DNA of 64,000 nucleotides from DATLLJ01 sp965229885. Lineage in GTDB: Bacteria > Acidobacteriota > Vicinamibacteria > Vicinamibacterales > CAVVIG01. Made by a program: the position numbers and the translations under genes. Below the pieces are notes generated by a model. It was not told the origin of the DNA. It saw nothing but the letters and a program-made list of their open reading frames with translations, and searched no databases. This document shows positions 26,552 through 35,457 of the stretch, piece after piece. Position 1 is the stretch's first letter. Each line of letters opens with the position of its first letter. The DNA is taken from the NCBI GenBank assembly GCA_965229885.1, contig CBDDJX010000002.1:434001-498000 (forward strand). Reading direction: 5' to 3'.

Positions 26552-27166
26552 GTGTTACCGGGCGGCGCGTCGTCGCGCCATGTTTGGTGTTACCGACGGG
26601 GAGAGGTCTTTGAGCGACAGGGCCGCGGAGACCCGCGCGGTCTTTGCGTGTGTCTCCGCGGCCCCCGCCGTCGAGGGCACCAGCCCGCGCCGATGATTCG
26701 CGAGGGCATAAACCCGCGCGAGCTTGCGGTCAATGCGCGCCGCGAGCGCGAACGGATCGAGCCGGTCCCGCTGGCGCACGAGCGCCACCACCTTCGCGGC
26801 GTGGGCCTGCGGGCAGGCCTGGACGCGCTCCAACGGGGTCTGCGGGCGCGTCGTAGTACCGGCGCAGGCGGGACCACGGATAGCCCGCCGCGACCCAGAC
26901 CGCCCGGAGTGCCCGCACCACCGCGGCGTCATAGCGCGTGTGTCGGCCCCGACGCGGGCCCCGCGGGGGCCGCACGGCTGGCCGCCGCCAGGCCCGAATG
27001 ATCGCCTTCCGATGGTAGCCCGTCACCGTCACCGCCTCTGTGAGCACGCGCCCCTTCTCCGTCCGCGAGGCCCCCACGTACCGGTCCCGCATCGGCGCCA
27101 AATGCTCCGGCCTCGCCTGTGGTCCCACGCGGGTGCCCTCCTGTGGCACACCCGCTTGGGTAACAC
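26552..27166 (-). mobile_element. internally deleted insertion sequence (MITE-like), with transposase remains
   Basis: Ends carry GTGTTACC (26552-26559) and its complement GGTAACAC (27159-27166). Inside, on the minus strand, a transposase N-terminus (from 27149: RDRYVGASRTEKGRVLTEAV...) reads to ALRAVWVAAGYPWSRLRRYYDAP. It then jumps, out of frame, to the C-terminus (LERVQACPQAHAAKVVALVRQRDRLDPFALAARIDRKLARVYALANHR). The catalytic core between them is gone, leaving about 0.6 kb of an element that should be about 1.5 kb. Confidence 0.65.
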
Positions 27167-27271
27167 CCTTTAGGGCGCGACGATCTTTCCTTCGGTCACA
27201 CTTACCATGGCGCGATACGATCTGCGCGTTGGGGGCCCACGTCTGCTCTATAATAGGACGAAAGGTGACCT

Positions 27272-28240
27272 ATGCTGATTAAGCGCCCCGCGGATATCCG
27301 CAGCTCGGAAATCACCGACAAGACAACCTATCTCAATCGGCGGGACTTCGTTCGCGCGGCCACGGGCACCGTGGCGCTCGCGGCGGCCGGGGCCTTCGGC
27401 GCCGAGGCGCTGCTGCACGCGCAGTCGCCCGCCCCGCACGGCACGAAGTTTCCGAACGTCAAGCCGAGTGAGTTCGGCACGACCGAGAAGCAGAACACGT
27501 GGGAGCAGATCACCACGTACAACAATTACTACGAGTTCGGGACCGACAAGGGCTCGCCGGCCCGCTACGCGCGGGGGCTCAAGCCGGCGCCCTGGTCGGT
27601 GGCGGTCGAAGGCGAAGTGGCCAAGCCGGCCGTCTGGCACCTCGAGGACATTCTCAAGGGGCAGACGCTCGAGGATCGGATCTACCGGCATCGTTGCGTC
27701 GAGGCCTGGTCGATGGTGATCCCCTGGGTCGGTTTTCCGCTCGCCGACTTCATCAAGAAGGTCCAGCCGACGGCCAAAGCCAAGTTCGTCGAGTTCACGA
27801 CGCTCGCCGATGCCGACCAGATGCCCGGCATCCGCTTTCCCAGTCTGCGCTGGCCGTACGTTGAAGGGCTGCGCATGGACGAGGCGATGCATCCGCTGAC
27901 GATCCTGGTCGTTGGGCTGTACGGCGAGGTCCTGCCGAATCAGAACGGCGCGCCGCTCCGCGTCGCGAGCCCCTGGAAATACGGCTTCAAGCACGCCAAG
28001 TCGATCGTGAAGATCCGCTTCGTCGAGCAGCAGCCGATGAACAGTTGGCAGCGGGCGCAGTCGAACGAGTACGGCTTCTACGCCAACGTGAATCCGACCG
28101 TCCACCACCCGCGGTGGAGCCAGGCGAAGGAAACCCGTCTGCCAGCCCTGTTCAGAACGCACACAACCCAGATGTTCAACGGGTACGGCGACCAGGTGGC
28201 AAACCTGTACAGCGGTATGGATCTGAAGAAGAACTTCTAG
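27272..28240 (+). CDS. msrP: protein-methionine-sulfoxide reductase catalytic subunit MsrP
   Basis: Periplasmic molybdopterin enzyme that repairs oxidised methionine in envelope proteins. The N-terminus has a TAT signal (NRRDFVRAATGTVALAAAGAFG). The Mo-ligand Cys is in YRHRCVEAWSMVIPWVGFPL near residue 145, and GLYGEVLPNQNGAPLR follows. Length 322 aa fits. It precedes msrQ by ten bases, the standard operon. The start lies just downstream of the deleted insertion sequence, so the promoter may lie between them (27167-27271). Confidence 0.93.
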   Translation: MLIKRPADIRSSEITDKTTYLNRRDFVRAATGTVALAAAGAFGAEALLHAQSPAPHGTKFPNVKPSEFGTTEKQNTWEQITTYNNYYEFGTDKGSPARYARGLKPAPWSVAVEGEVAKPAVWHLEDILKGQTLEDRIYRHRCVEAWSMVIPWVGFPLADFIKKVQPTAKAKFVEFTTLADADQMPGIRFPSLRWPYVEGLRMDEAMHPLTILVVGLYGEVLPNQNGAPLRVASPWKYGFKHAKSIVKIRFVEQQPMNSWQRAQSNEYGFYANVNPTVHHPRWSQAKETRLPALFRTHTTQMFNGYGDQVANLYSGMDLKKNF

Positions 28241-28250
28241 CCCTGGCCTC

Positions 28251-28961
28251 GTGACCGAGAACCAGATCACACGCTGGCTGCTGAAGCCGGCGGTGTCCGT
28301 TGCCGCCCTCGTGCCGGCGGCCATTCTCGTCTACCTCACGTGGGCCGCGTACAACGGGAACCAGAGTGCGTGGCCCGCGCTGACGGGTAATCTGAGCGCC
28401 AATCCCCTCGAAGACATCACGCACCAGACCGGCGATTGGGCGCTGCGTTTTCTCTGCATCACGCTGGCGGTCACGCCGCTGCGCTGGCTAACGGGGTGGA
28501 ACGGCGCGATCCGCTTCCGCCGTATGCTGGGTCTGTTCGCGTTCTTCTACGCGACGCTCCATTTCCTGATCTATGCGTTGGTCGATCGCTTCGCCAGCCT
28601 CGACTTCACCAGCGGGATGGTGTCGTGGGCGGCCGCGCGCGCGCTGGGGGCTTGGATCGTCGACGACATCTACGAGCGGCCGTTCATCACGATCGGGTTC
28701 GCGGCATATATTGCCATGTGGCCGCTCGCCCTCACGTCGACCACCGGCATGATCCGCCGCCTCGGCGGGCGTCGCTGGCAGCGGCTGCACCGGTTGATCT
28801 ATGTCTCCGCCGTCGCCGCCGTGATTCATTACCTGTGGCTCGTCAAGTCGGACATCCGGCATCCGGCGACCTACGGTGTGATCGTCGCGATCCTGTTGGG
28901 ACTCCGCCTGTATTGGGCTCGCATCCACAGACGCCCCGCGGCCGCTCGGATACCCGGATAA
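28251..28961 (+). CDS. msrQ: heme-binding membrane subunit MsrQ
   Basis: Inner-membrane b-type cytochrome that feeds electrons to MsrP. GTG start at 28251. About six membrane helices of the ferric-reductase-like fold: LGLFAFFYATLHFLIYALVD carries one heme His and LHRLIYVSAVAAVIHYLWLVKSD the second pair. Length 236 aa is usual. Directly after msrP on the same strand. Confidence 0.92.
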   Translation: MTENQITRWLLKPAVSVAALVPAAILVYLTWAAYNGNQSAWPALTGNLSANPLEDITHQTGDWALRFLCITLAVTPLRWLTGWNGAIRFRRMLGLFAFFYATLHFLIYALVDRFASLDFTSGMVSWAAARALGAWIVDDIYERPFITIGFAAYIAMWPLALTSTTGMIRRLGGRRWQRLHRLIYVSAVAAVIHYLWLVKSDIRHPATYGVIVAILLGLRLYWARIHRRPAAARIPG

Positions 28962-28967
28962 CGGCAG

Positions 28968-29945
28968 CTATCGACGCGGAAGCCATGTGGCTACCTGAGC
29001 AAAGTCCACATTGCCGCCGGTGAGGATCACGCCGACGCGGGCGCCCGCCATGGCGACGGTGCCCTGCAGCGCCGCGGCCGCCCCGAGCGCACCCGTCGGT
29101 TCGACGACGAGCTTCAGCCGCTCCCATAACAGGAACATCGTCTGCAGCAGCGTCGCATCATCAACGGTGATCATGTCGCTCACGTACTGCAGGACGAGCG
29201 GGAAGGTCAGCGAACCCAGCGAAGGCGTGCGTGCGCCGTCGGCCACCGTTTGCGGGTTGTCCACGGTCTGCAGCTGTTTCGTCCGAAACGATCGTGTCGC
29301 ATCGTCGCCGGCCGCCGGTTCGACGCCGATCACGCGGCAGCGCGGGGCCAGCGCGCGCGCGGCGATGGCGCTGCCCGACAGCAGCCCTCCACCACCGCAC
29401 GGAACAAACAGAAGATCGAGTGGGCCCGATTCTTCGAACAGCTCGACGGCCACCGTGCCCTGACCGGCGATGACGTCTGCGTGGTCGTACGGCGGAATCA
29501 CCGTGAGGCCGCGCTCCCGCGCAACACGACGTCCTATCGCTTCGCGGTCGTCGCGCTCGCGATCGTAGCGAATGACTTCACCGCCGTATTCTTCCGTCGC
29601 CTGTCGCTTGACTGCCGGTGCGTCGGTTGGCATGACGATGACGCGTGGGATGCCAAGCACGTGGCCCGCGAGCGCCACCGCCTGCGCGTGATTGCCTGAC
29701 GAGAATGTGAGGACGCCTCGCCGCCGTTCGTCGGCAGACAGCCGCGACATCGCGTTGTAGGCGCCGCGGAATTTGAACGCGCCGCCGCGCTGAAGGTTTT
29801 CGCACTTGAAATACAGCTGCGTCCCCGTGCGATTGTTCAACGTTTGCGATGTGACGATCGGCGTGCGATGCATGACGCCGGCGAGCTGCCGGGCGGCGTC
29901 CTGAATGTCGGCGAAGGTGGGGCGGATCGGCGACATCGGCGGCAT
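28968..29945 (-). CDS. threonine/serine dehydratase (threonine ammonia-lyase type)
   Basis: PLP fold-type II enzyme converting threonine to 2-oxobutanoate, or serine to pyruvate. The PLP lysine is in LYFKCENLQRGGAFKFRGAYNAM near residue 60, SSGNHAQAVALAG binds the carboxylate, and the glycine loop PCGGGGLLSGSAIAAR binds phosphate. At 325 aa it has no ACT domain, so it is a catabolic or serine-racemase-like form rather than feedback-controlled IlvA. Convergent with msrQ, and divergent from the initiator tRNA. Confidence 0.9.
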   Translation of the reverse strand: MPPMSPIRPTFADIQDAARQLAGVMHRTPIVTSQTLNNRTGTQLYFKCENLQRGGAFKFRGAYNAMSRLSADERRRGVLTFSSGNHAQAVALAGHVLGIPRVIVMPTDAPAVKRQATEEYGGEVIRYDRERDDREAIGRRVARERGLTVIPPYDHADVIAGQGTVAVELFEESGPLDLLFVPCGGGGLLSGSAIAARALAPRCRVIGVEPAAGDDATRSFRTKQLQTVDNPQTVADGARTPSLGSLTFPLVLQYVSDMITVDDATLLQTMFLLWERLKLVVEPTGALGAAAALQGTVAMAGARVGVILTGGNVDFAQVATWLPRR

Positions 29946-29984
29946 AAGGGGGCGCTATGCTATCATCAGGGTTCTCCAGAGTGA

Positions 29985-30061
<77 letters not shown>

Positions 30062-30071
30062 ACTTCCCCCT

Positions 30072-30660
30072 TTATCTATTGACGGTTTCTGCGAAGACGA
30101 TACCCGTCTCCCCACAGTCTCCCCGACTGGGCAGGACCGCAGAGGAATCCAGCAGGCGAATCGCGCTCTCAACTGCCGCTGGACTGACGTGCATATATCG
30201 TTGGGTGGTCGAAAGATCCTGATGGCCGGCAAGTTCCTGGATGGCTCGTGCCCCCGCGCCCTTCATCGCCAGATGCGAGCAGAACGTGTGCCTGAGCACA
30301 TGGACGCCGACGTCCTTGAGCTTGGCCCGTCGTGCTGATCTCAGGACCAGCCCCTGAACCGCTCGCTGGTTCAATGACGTGCCGTCGTTAGCACAAAGCA
30401 CCGCTCGGTCCGCGAAGGTGGCGATGTTCACGCAGGGCCTTAGCGAGGCGAGCCGTGAGGGGCACGTAGCGCAGCCGGCCACCCTTCGGGCTCGTGACAT
30501 GACCTTTCCACTCAGAACGCTCAACGCACAGACGCCGCCACAGACGGCGAAAAGACTGGGCGTGTCTCCGGCAACCGCCCATCGGTGGCTCTCCGAGTCG
30601 AGAAATCCGCGCAGCTCTGCGGGACGGGGCGCAGCTCTGTTGCCATAGACCCCGACGATG
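30072..30660 (-). pseudogene. tyrosine recombinase remnant beside tRNA-fMet
   Basis: The C-terminal catalytic domain is clear from about 30405 downward: SLNQRAVQGLVLRSARR, the HxLRHTFCSHLAMKGAG box, ELAGHQDLSTTQRYMHV with the catalytic Tyr. Upstream similarity (CVERSEWKGHVTSPKGGRLRYVPLTARLAKALREH) lies in a different frame, so at least one frameshift separates them, and the N-terminal half is missing. It ends ten bases from the tRNA 3' end. Likely the last trace of an element that inserted at the tRNA. Confidence 0.7.
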
Positions 30661-30762
30661 TGTCATGGTCTTCCGTCGAGTAGAATTCCTCTAACATCGG
30701 CCTCGGTCCTGGGGCTGGCTGGGACGGCGAGGGCCTACAACGTTAACGGTTAGGAGGTCACC

Positions 30763-31077
30763 ATGAGAGCACTGATTCACGTCAAGCTGCCCGTTGAACC
30801 CTTTAACAGTGCGGTCCGCAAGGGCACGATTGGAGACACCATCAAGCGCATCCTGGACGACACGAAGCCAGAGACCGTGTATTTCACGGAGTACAACGGG
30901 TAGCGTGGAGCCGTCTTGATCGTTGACGTGGCGGATTCGTCGAAGGTCCCGGCCATCGCGGAGCCCTGGTTCCTGTCCTTCAACGCGCAGGTGGAATTCC
31001 ACATCGTGATGAGCCCGGAGGAACTCGGTCGGGCTGGCATCGACGCCATGGCGAAGAAGTGGCCTGCCGCTGGGTAA
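30763..31077 (+). pseudogene. small conserved protein interrupted by an in-frame UAG
   Basis: An excellent ribosome site AGGAGGT (30752-30758) precedes ATG 30763. The frame reads MRALIHVKLPVEPFNSAVRK... to TVYFTEYNG, then TAG at 30901-30903 (codon 47). It continues in the same frame with RGAVLIVDVADSSKVPAIAEPWFLSFNAQVEFHIVMSPEELGRAG to TAA at 31075. The two halves together match a family of ~100-aa cytoplasmic proteins of unknown role (some annotated loosely as pantothenate-synthetase-like). Nothing but the one codon breaks the gene. Confidence 0.7.
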
Positions 31078-31301
31078 TTCTTCACTGTCTCGAAAACCCC
31101 TCCGACTTTCGCTCCGCCAACTGCCTAAATCGTTGGCAGAATAGGGGTGGCCTTCGCCAAAACCGTTGCGGCATGCGAGCGACACCTCCTCAGGGGACGT
31201 GACGAACACGAGTCGCGGGAATCTCCGGACGCTCACCCGCGGCCGCGCTGTGCATACACGGGCGACACCTCAAGCGCATAGCGTACGGTCGACCGAGGGC
31301 G

Positions 31302-32372
31302 TCAGGCGGCGCGTCGTTCGTAGCGATGGTGTAATCCGCCGACTTCCCGGAACGCGACCACGGCACCTTCAGCAACGTCCTGGGTGCGTCGTGGCGTGGG
31401 CGCGTCTTTATTGAGCGAGAGATGCGTTCGCGAGCCATGATAATAGGCGAGATAGCCGGCCATGACGCACCGCAAGTGCCGCTCGCCGAGTACGATCACG
31501 TGGTCCAAACACTCGCGCCGGATGGATCCGATCAGCCGCTCCACGTACGGATTCTGCCACGGGCTGGATGGACTCGAGAGGACCTCACCGATGCCCATGC
31601 CTCCAAGTCGGCGTCGGAACGCGTCGCCATAGATCGCGTCGCGATCTCTCAACAGCCATCCTGGCGCGGTGTCATCCGGAAACGCGTCAATCATCTACTG
31701 CGCCGTCCAGGCCGCCGTCGGATGTTCCGTGACGTTGACGTGAACGATCCGCCGCCGGCGATGCATCAGCACGACGAAGACGAATAGGACTCGGCCCGTG
31801 AAGGTCGGTACGGTAAAGAAATCGATCGAGACCAGCGTGGCGACGTGATTCGTCAGAAAGGTGCACCACGTCTGTGAGGGCGGACGGCGCGGTCGCCGCA
31901 CGAGCCGCGAGACGGTTCGCTCCGATACCTTGATGCCCAGTTTGCCCAACTCGCCGTGGATCCGAGTGGTTCCCCAATGGGGATTCGCGGCGGCCATCTG
32001 GTTCACGGGCGTTCGAATGGCGACCTCCGTGCTCGGGCGGCCCGAACGAATCCGCGCCGACCGCCGGGTCCATCGCCGACGGAGCCACTCGCGATGTCAT
32101 CGCACGACGGTGTCGGGCTGGACGAGCACGAGCGCCGCGCGCCAGTGTCGCCACGTCTGAGCCAACACGATCCAAAACAGCCGATCGCGCGTCCGGAGCT
32201 TCGGACGGGTGACCGTGCGTCTCAACGCGTTGAGTTGCTGGCGGAGCGCGAGGTTCTCGAGGACCAGTTCGTGATGTCCGCGACAGGCCAACACCAGCGC
32301 CCTGACGAGGACCAAGATCATCTCCCGCACGCGTCGATTCTGTCGTTCTTCGCGCGGCGAATCAATCCTCAC
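31302..32372 (-). pseudogene. integrase-core transposase with two in-frame stops
   Basis: One uninterrupted 357-codon frame encodes a DDE transposase. The N-terminal helices (LVRALVLACRGHHELVLENLALRQQLNAL) lead to VVR, then TGA (32097-32099) where relatives have Trp (VVR-W-HREWLRRRW). The core follows (LVSIDFFTVPTFTGRVLFVFVVL) to AAWTAQ, then TAG (31695-31697), probably for Gln, before MIDAFPDDTAPGWLLRDRDAIYG and NPYVERLIGSIRRECLDHVI with the catalytic Glu. No frameshift occurs. Terminal repeats were not recognised with confidence. Confidence 0.75.
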
Positions 32373-32507
32373 TCATCCCGTGCTGATTTTGGCGAACGAC
32401 AGCGTAGCGCAGGTTCACTTGGGTGTCGCGTGCGCCTCACCCGGGTGTCGAGTGCAGGCTTGAGTCTGCGGTGACGTCGCAGCGGGGGACTGAGGCCCCA
32501 CGCTCAA

Positions 32508-33545
32508 TTATGGCGAGGGCTCGGAGTCGAGCAGCGCCAGCAAGGCCCATGCGGTCGTGGAAATCCGCTGCGCATAGCTCTCCTGCCCAGGCGGCCGCGT
32601 GGTCTCGACCCAGCCGCCGCCGTCGTCCTGGGAGGCGATGAGATAACCGCGGCCGCGCTGAATCGCCTCGCGGAGTTCGGCCGTCGAGTACACGTCGCCC
32701 GCGAGTTCCGCTGCGGACACGCTCGACAACGCGAGCACCGCCAGGGCGGTATCGAAGGCCTCCGACTGGGATGTCACATACGGTCCCCAGCCCCCGTCCG
32801 GTCCCTGCCCCTCTTTGAGCAGTAGCAGGCACCGTGCGCGCTGCTCAGCGGCCGCCTGGTCGGCGCTCCTCTCGAGTCCGTACAACACCGAGGACGCGTC
32901 CAACACATTGGGCACGTCGAACGATCGTAACCAGGCGTCGGCACGTGCGCGCGCCGCGCTGGCAGCGTCCGACCGCGCACGCGCGAGCACGCGACGAGCC
33001 GACGCGGTGGCGAGTGCCTGCCCATAGGAGGTGGCATTGCCGAGGATCTGCGACGGGTTGAGCTGCCACGATCCGTTTTCGTGCTGGTGGGGAAGGAGCA
33101 GCTCGGCAGCGCGGTCGAGTGCATCCTGACTCGCGCGGCCGGCATCGGCCATCGAGACCAGCGCCCCAGCGAACTGGATTCTCGCCAGGGGCAACTCCTC
33201 GGATCCGCCCCGGCGTGCGCTCTGCTCCCAGCGCTCCGGCGTGGCGAGCCACGCGAGCGTGTCGTCGAGCGCGGTGCCGAACAGGTGGCCGTGCGAAGCC
33301 GCCGCAAGCAGCGCCCGCGCGGCATCCCCGTTGTTGTGGCAAGAGTAGCAAGGATGTTCTCTCCTCCATCGGGGGACCTCCGCTGCTAGGTAGGTGACAG
33401 CGCGGGCCGCGGGCGTCACGGGTGCTCCGGACTGTGCGGCCAGTGGCCAGGCGGCGGCGCCGACCCAGAGCAGGCCAAGGATGATCATCGCCCGCCCCGG
33501 GGTCCCGCGAAGGTGTGGCTCTGGGGCCGAAGTCTTTCCACGCAT
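32508..33545 (-). CDS. secreted alpha/alpha-toroid repeat protein with CxxCH heme motif
   Basis: After a signal peptide (hydrophobic MIILGLLWVGAAAWPLAAQ) comes WRREHPCYSCHNNGDAARALL, a c-type heme CxxCH. Repeats of the prenyltransferase/squalene-cyclase toroid type follow, with QW-like ends (HENGSWQLNP, GPDGGWGPYVTS, DDGGGWVETTR). The acidic DxDD of true squalene-hopene cyclases is absent, so cyclase activity is not supported. Start 33545 gives a long leader; 33488 is an alternative. Last gene of the operon beginning at 38764. Confidence 0.7.
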   Translation of the reverse strand: MRGKTSAPEPHLRGTPGRAMIILGLLWVGAAAWPLAAQSGAPVTPAARAVTYLAAEVPRWRREHPCYSCHNNGDAARALLAAASHGHLFGTALDDTLAWLATPERWEQSARRGGSEELPLARIQFAGALVSMADAGRASQDALDRAAELLLPHQHENGSWQLNPSQILGNATSYGQALATASARRVLARARSDAASAARARADAWLRSFDVPNVLDASSVLYGLERSADQAAAEQRARCLLLLKEGQGPDGGWGPYVTSQSEAFDTALAVLALSSVSAAELAGDVYSTAELREAIQRGRGYLIASQDDGGGWVETTRPPGQESYAQRISTTAWALLALLDSEPSP

Positions 33546-33561
33546 CAGCGTCTCTCCGGAA

Positions 33562-34749
33562 CTAGAAGAACCAGCTCAGCGAGACAAACGCTGTGGTCCC
33601 CGCCGGGCCATACTCCGAAGGCACCGCGCGCGTCGCCGTGACCTCGCTGTCTCCGATCCCCAGAAAGATGCCCCCGATGATCGCTGCAGCGTCGCTCAGG
33701 GAGTACGCAACGGTTGGAGAGATCAGGGAGCTGCGGTCATTCAGGTTAAAGATCCACACGCCGGAGAGACTCCACAGCGGTCGCAACTGGTACGACACCT
33801 GGGCCGCGGTCTCATCCCGACCCAAGACCTGGAGCTCGCCCCGACTGAACGAGTTCGACTGCAGGACACTCGGGTACTGGTCGACGTTGCCGGCGCCAAG
33901 ACCATCTCGCTGGTACTCGACAACCACGTACAGGTCACGCTGCTTCACCTGGCTGAGGCGGTCGACGCCGATCGTGCCGCGAAAGGCTGCACCGTCATTC
34001 TGCTCACGGATCACAGTTTCCCCGCGCACGGCCCACGTTCCAAGTGAGCCGGCTGCAGCGAACGCGCCCGCGATGTCCCCGTAGAGTGTCCCGCCCCACC
34101 CGGACATCTCCCAGCTGTGCCAGGTCGTCAGCCCTCGTCCGAGCGCAGTGAGCTCTCGTCCCACTGCCGTGTCGGTCGGTCGCACGACGAAATCTATCTC
34201 GCTCAGGGGGCCTGGATACATTCGCAGCCGAGCGGCGTCCACGCCGGCCCGAAACTCTCGAAACGGATCGGCGGGACTGAACGGGACGAACGGGTCGGCC
34301 GGCGTCAGCAACAGCGTCGTGCCCCACGACACCGCTTGGCGGCCTGCCGTCACGTCCACTCCTGCCACTGGTGACCAGCTCACCTGGAGGCGATCGAAAC
34401 GGTGTTGCCACAACACATGATCATCGTCAGCGAGGGTCCACTGGAGATCGAGCGCCTCGCCGCCACTCGGCACCGCTCCGACAGCGATTCCCGTCGCGAC
34501 GTTCCCCCGACGGAAGGTGGCCACATGCTCATACGCGGCGCCGATAGACACCGGACCCACCGGCTGCTCGACGGTGAGCCGAACACGGTTGAAGCTCTGC
34601 AGGTCGCCGCCGCTCACCGGAGTCGCATCGGACCACAGCGGTACGGTCTGCAGGTATGCCGTGATCGGGCCTTGCTGGGCCTCGACCGACTGGCCGCCAA
34701 CGAGAAACAGGAGTCCCAGGCCCAGGAGGCGCGGCGTGGCACCCCTCAC
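33562..34749 (-). CDS. outer-membrane beta-barrel protein
   Basis: A 395-aa protein with signal peptide (LLGLGLLFLVGGQSVEAQQ), many amphipathic beta strands and a C-terminal aromatic strand ending FVSLSWFF, the usual outer-membrane targeting signal. Segments such as GVDVTAGRQAVSWGTT resemble DUF1302 or alginate-export-type barrels, but the family is not certain. It overlaps the ATPase gene by four bases (34746-34749), so it belongs to the transporter operon and probably provides its outer-membrane part. Confidence 0.7.
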   Translation of the reverse strand: MRGATPRLLGLGLLFLVGGQSVEAQQGPITAYLQTVPLWSDATPVSGGDLQSFNRVRLTVEQPVGPVSIGAAYEHVATFRRGNVATGIAVGAVPSGGEALDLQWTLADDDHVLWQHRFDRLQVSWSPVAGVDVTAGRQAVSWGTTLLLTPADPFVPFSPADPFREFRAGVDAARLRMYPGPLSEIDFVVRPTDTAVGRELTALGRGLTTWHSWEMSGWGGTLYGDIAGAFAAAGSLGTWAVRGETVIREQNDGAAFRGTIGVDRLSQVKQRDLYVVVEYQRDGLGAGNVDQYPSVLQSNSFSRGELQVLGRDETAAQVSYQLRPLWSLSGVWIFNLNDRSSLISPTVAYSLSDAAAIIGGIFLGIGDSEVTATRAVPSEYGPAGTTAFVSLSWFF

Positions 34750-35447
34750 CGGCGCGTCTCGTCCGAGTCGATGGCGCCATCCACCATGCGGACAAGCCGG
34801 CGGGAGCGCTCCATCACTCGCGAGTCGTGCGTCGCGAAAACGAAGGTGACACCAAGCTCCTGATTCAGCTCATACATCACGTTCAGTAGCGCCTCGCTGG
34901 TAGAGGAGTCGAGGTTGGCCGTCGGCTCATCGGCCAGTACCAGCGCCGGTTTGCTCGCGACGGCCCGAATGACTGCCACGCGCTGCTGCTGTCCGCCAGA
35001 CAACTTTCCGGGCCGTCGCTCCTCAAGCCCAGTCAACCCAGTCTTCTCGAAGAGTTCACACACCCGACGCCGGCGGTCCTCAGGTGGAACTCCCTGTAGC
35101 AGCATCGGAAACTCGGCGTTCTCCATCGCGGTCAACACTGGCAGCAGGTTGTATGCCTGAAAGACGAACCCAATCTTCTCCAACCTGAGCTGGGCCAATT
35201 CTCGATTCGACATCTCCGTGAGATCTCGACCTGTTACCAAGACGCGCCCGTTGGTGGCACGGGTCAGGCCCCCGAACAGATTGAGTAACGTCGTCTTGCC
35301 TGAGCCCGAGGGCCCCGCCAAGGCGGTGAACTCACCGGGCGCAATCACGAGGCTGACGTCGCGCACCGCGTGCACCTCCTCGGCCACCTGGTGGAAGGTC
35401 TTCCAGACGGCTTCGGTGCGAACGGCAGGAACTGCCGGCTCGGTCAT
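34746..35447 (-). CDS. ABC transporter ATP-binding protein, LolD/MacB type
   Basis: A 233-aa ATPase of the lipoprotein-release/MacB family. Walker A GPSGSGKTTLLNLFGG near residue 40, the signature KLSGGQQQRVAVIRAVASKP, Walker B LVLADEPTANLDS and switch His in FVFATHDSRVMER are all present. It energises the two FtsX-type permeases encoded just upstream. Such systems move lipids, lipoproteins or drugs from the inner membrane, not into the cytoplasm. Confidence 0.93.
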   Translation of the reverse strand: MTEPAVPAVRTEAVWKTFHQVAEEVHAVRDVSLVIAPGEFTALAGPSGSGKTTLLNLFGGLTRATNGRVLVTGRDLTEMSNRELAQLRLEKIGFVFQAYNLLPVLTAMENAEFPMLLQGVPPEDRRRRVCELFEKTGLTGLEERRPGKLSGGQQQRVAVIRAVASKPALVLADEPTANLDSSTSEALLNVMYELNQELGVTFVFATHDSRVMERSRRLVRMVDGAIDSDETRR

Positions 35448-35457
35448 TGGGGGAGTC

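Noticed and set aside
32508..33545. Squalene-hopene cyclase
   Set aside because: Toroid repeats are present, but the catalytic DxDD motif is absent and a secreted CxxCH heme motif is present.
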